Source of the DNA: an uncultured Desulfotignum sp.
GTDB taxonomy: Bacteria > Desulfobacterota > Desulfobacteria > Desulfobacterales > Desulfobacteraceae
Assembly (NCBI GenBank): GCA_937951975.1
Contig: CALGAJ010000228.1
Location: forward strand, 1-15,764
Length of the DNA: 15,764 nucleotides
Direction: 5' to 3'
Both the position numbers and the translations under genes were made by a program. Shown here one piece after another: positions 14,868 to 15,764 of this stretch. The notes below the pieces were generated by a model. That model saw only the letters and a program-made list of their open reading frames with translations. It was not told where the DNA came from and made no database searches. Within the stretch, counting starts at the first letter, position 1. Each line of letters starts with the position of its first letter.

Positions 14868-14910
14868 CGGATATTGCAACCACAAATAATGTCAACGGGT
14901 TGAATATCCG
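14868..14910. repeat. Imperfect inverted repeat in the divergent region before the phytochelatin-synthase-like gene
   Basis: GGATATTGCAACC (14869-14881) pairs with GGTTGAATATCC (14898-14909) over 12 bp with one bulged G, and one further C-G pair (14868/14910) extends it, leaving a 16-nt loop. It is central in the 247-bp gap between divergent start codons 14752 and 15000. It could be an operator or a leader-RNA stem. Two TTGACA copies lie between it and the plus-strand gene (14922-14927 and 14949-14954), but I found no good -10 box. The rest of the gap shows nothing I can name. Confidence 0.4.
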
Positions 14911-14999
14911 ATCCGGATCTATTGACAAACCATGGTTTCAGAATCACTTTGACAGACAGACCTGATTCAGGCAGACCCATGACTACAAAAGAAGGGATT

Positions 15000-15755
15000 A
15001 TGAAATTGATCTTCATTCTGATGCGAACTGTATTGTATTTACGGTATTTCTTTCACAGGCTCTCTGCCACCGGTGCATTCGGCCGTCACCAGGCGCGGCC
15101 TGAAACCATTGTACCTGTCATGCACGGCAATCCGGTGAAGTCCGGACTTTACCGCCATCATGTCAAGCAGTTCCACGAATCTTCCTGTTCAGTGGCATCT
15201 GTGGCCTCTGTGGTGAACACCTTACTGGAAAATCAGGGCCGATGGCCCGGAAAACCGGTCACTCAGCAGGACCTGCTGAACCGGGTGACGGCAGCTCACT
15301 GGAAGGAAAGAATGGGGCCGGACGGATACCGGGGACGACGGGGACTGCCTTTGCCGGTGCTGGGCCAGGTGGTGAAAGCCAGCCTCGATGTATTCAATAT
15401 TGACTACCAGGCTGTCGAGGTCGTTCAGGCCACCCGGGATCCGGCGGGAAATGCGAATTTCTGCCGGACACTTCGACTTCGACTGGATCAGTTTGAACGA
15501 CGGGGAGACGGTATCATTATTGCCCATTTTGATCAGGGCAGCCTGGTGAAGGATTTGAACATTCCCCATATCTCCCCGGTGGGGGGATTTGATCCGGGCA
15601 CCGGGGATGTCACAATCCTGGATGTGGATTCATCCCAGCCGTATCCTTACACCGTATCTTTCAACCGGTTCTATCGGGCCGTCTCAACCAACTACCTGCA
15701 TCTGTTTCATCTGTTCGGATACGACCGGGGCGGATATATCTATATCCAAAAATAG
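15000..15755 (+). CDS. Phytochelatin-synthase-like cysteine protease/transpeptidase (peptidase C83 type)
   Basis: This 251-residue protein resembles bacterial phytochelatin-synthase-like enzymes. The active-site helix is QFHESSCSVASVASVVNTLL with Cys63. His190 lies in IPHISPVGGFDPGTG and Asp208 in VTILDVDSSQPYPY; the 18-residue His-Asp spacing equals that of plant PCS1 (His162, Asp180). Bacterial relatives mainly cleave glycine from glutathione and related gamma-Glu-Cys-Gly thiols; peptide synthesis is usually weak. The N-terminus is hydrophobic and basic (MKLIFILMRTVLYLRYFFHR), like a signal anchor, so the enzyme may face the periplasm. The ATG at 15000 has AGAAGGG just upstream, slightly close; in-frame ATGs at 14979 and 14922 are alternatives. 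The gene diverges from the deiminase-like gene. No metal-efflux or thiol-biosynthesis gene is visible. Confidence 0.85.
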   Translation: MKLIFILMRTVLYLRYFFHRLSATGAFGRHQARPETIVPVMHGNPVKSGLYRHHVKQFHESSCSVASVASVVNTLLENQGRWPGKPVTQQDLLNRVTAAHWKERMGPDGYRGRRGLPLPVLGQVVKASLDVFNIDYQAVEVVQATRDPAGNANFCRTLRLRLDQFERRGDGIIIAHFDQGSLVKDLNIPHISPVGGFDPGTGDVTILDVDSSQPYPYTVSFNRFYRAVSTNYLHLFHLFGYDRGGYIYIQK

Positions 15756-15764
15756 TGGGGGTCA

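Noticed and set aside
1..15764. CRISPR arrays, tRNA genes, insertion sequences, prophage or defence genes
   Set aside because: No spaced direct repeats, cloverleaf-like sequence, transposase, integrase or defence-family motif was seen on either strand by eye; no software search was possible.

Overview
The window reads as a piece of chromosome from an anaerobic, probably sulfate-reducing Desulfobacterota (Desulfobacteraceae-like) bacterium. This is inferred from gene content only: a periplasmic multihaem cytochrome of the c3 type, two TRAP-type solute-binding proteins, a PAS sensor kinase, and a C-terminal cysteine domain (CMHC...CREC) that I associate with signalling proteins of this group. 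Ten complete genes and one 5'-truncated gene fill almost all of the sequence. I saw no tRNA, rRNA, CRISPR array, transposase or phage gene.

Plus strand, 1-3791: the C-terminal end of a nitrilase-family amidohydrolase, probably of the GNAT-nitrilase fusion type, is followed by a tight three-gene run. The run holds a soluble PAS histidine kinase, an orphan TRAP periplasmic binding protein (DctP family) with no permease gene beside it, and a membrane protein with a periplasmic sensor region, a cytoplasmic coiled coil and a four-cysteine C-terminal domain. Spacing is 22 bp and then a 4-bp ATGA overlap, so the three are probably co-expressed. This is my best candidate for an unusual system: a periplasmic ligand-binding protein feeding a membrane receptor and a kinase. 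A 64-bp perfect palindrome lies between this run and the convergent operon.

Minus strand, 8247-3864: a TRAP transporter operon in the order dctP-dctQ-dctM, followed by a DAO-family FAD oxidoreductase that probably acts on the imported compound (an amino acid or N-alkyl amine is the family-based guess). A strong intrinsic terminator between dctP and dctQ probably makes binding protein more abundant than permease. A second hairpin lies between dctM and the oxidoreductase gene. A -10 box set inside an inverted repeat precedes dctP.

Minus strand, 12212-8456: the helicase gene hrpB, then an AEC-family (auxin efflux carrier-like) permease. Divergent from hrpB is a small conserved protein of unknown function (12252-12716).

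Minus strand, 14752-12803: an arginine deiminase/amidinotransferase-fold enzyme, then an exported octahaem cytochrome made of two tandem tetrahaem c3-like modules. The cytochrome has its own recognisable promoter with a palindrome in the spacer.

Plus strand, 15000-15755: a phytochelatin-synthase-like cysteine protease/transpeptidase with a readable Cys-His-Asp triad. It is separated from the divergent deiminase-like gene by 247 bp that contain an imperfect inverted repeat. The window ends 9 bp after its stop codon.
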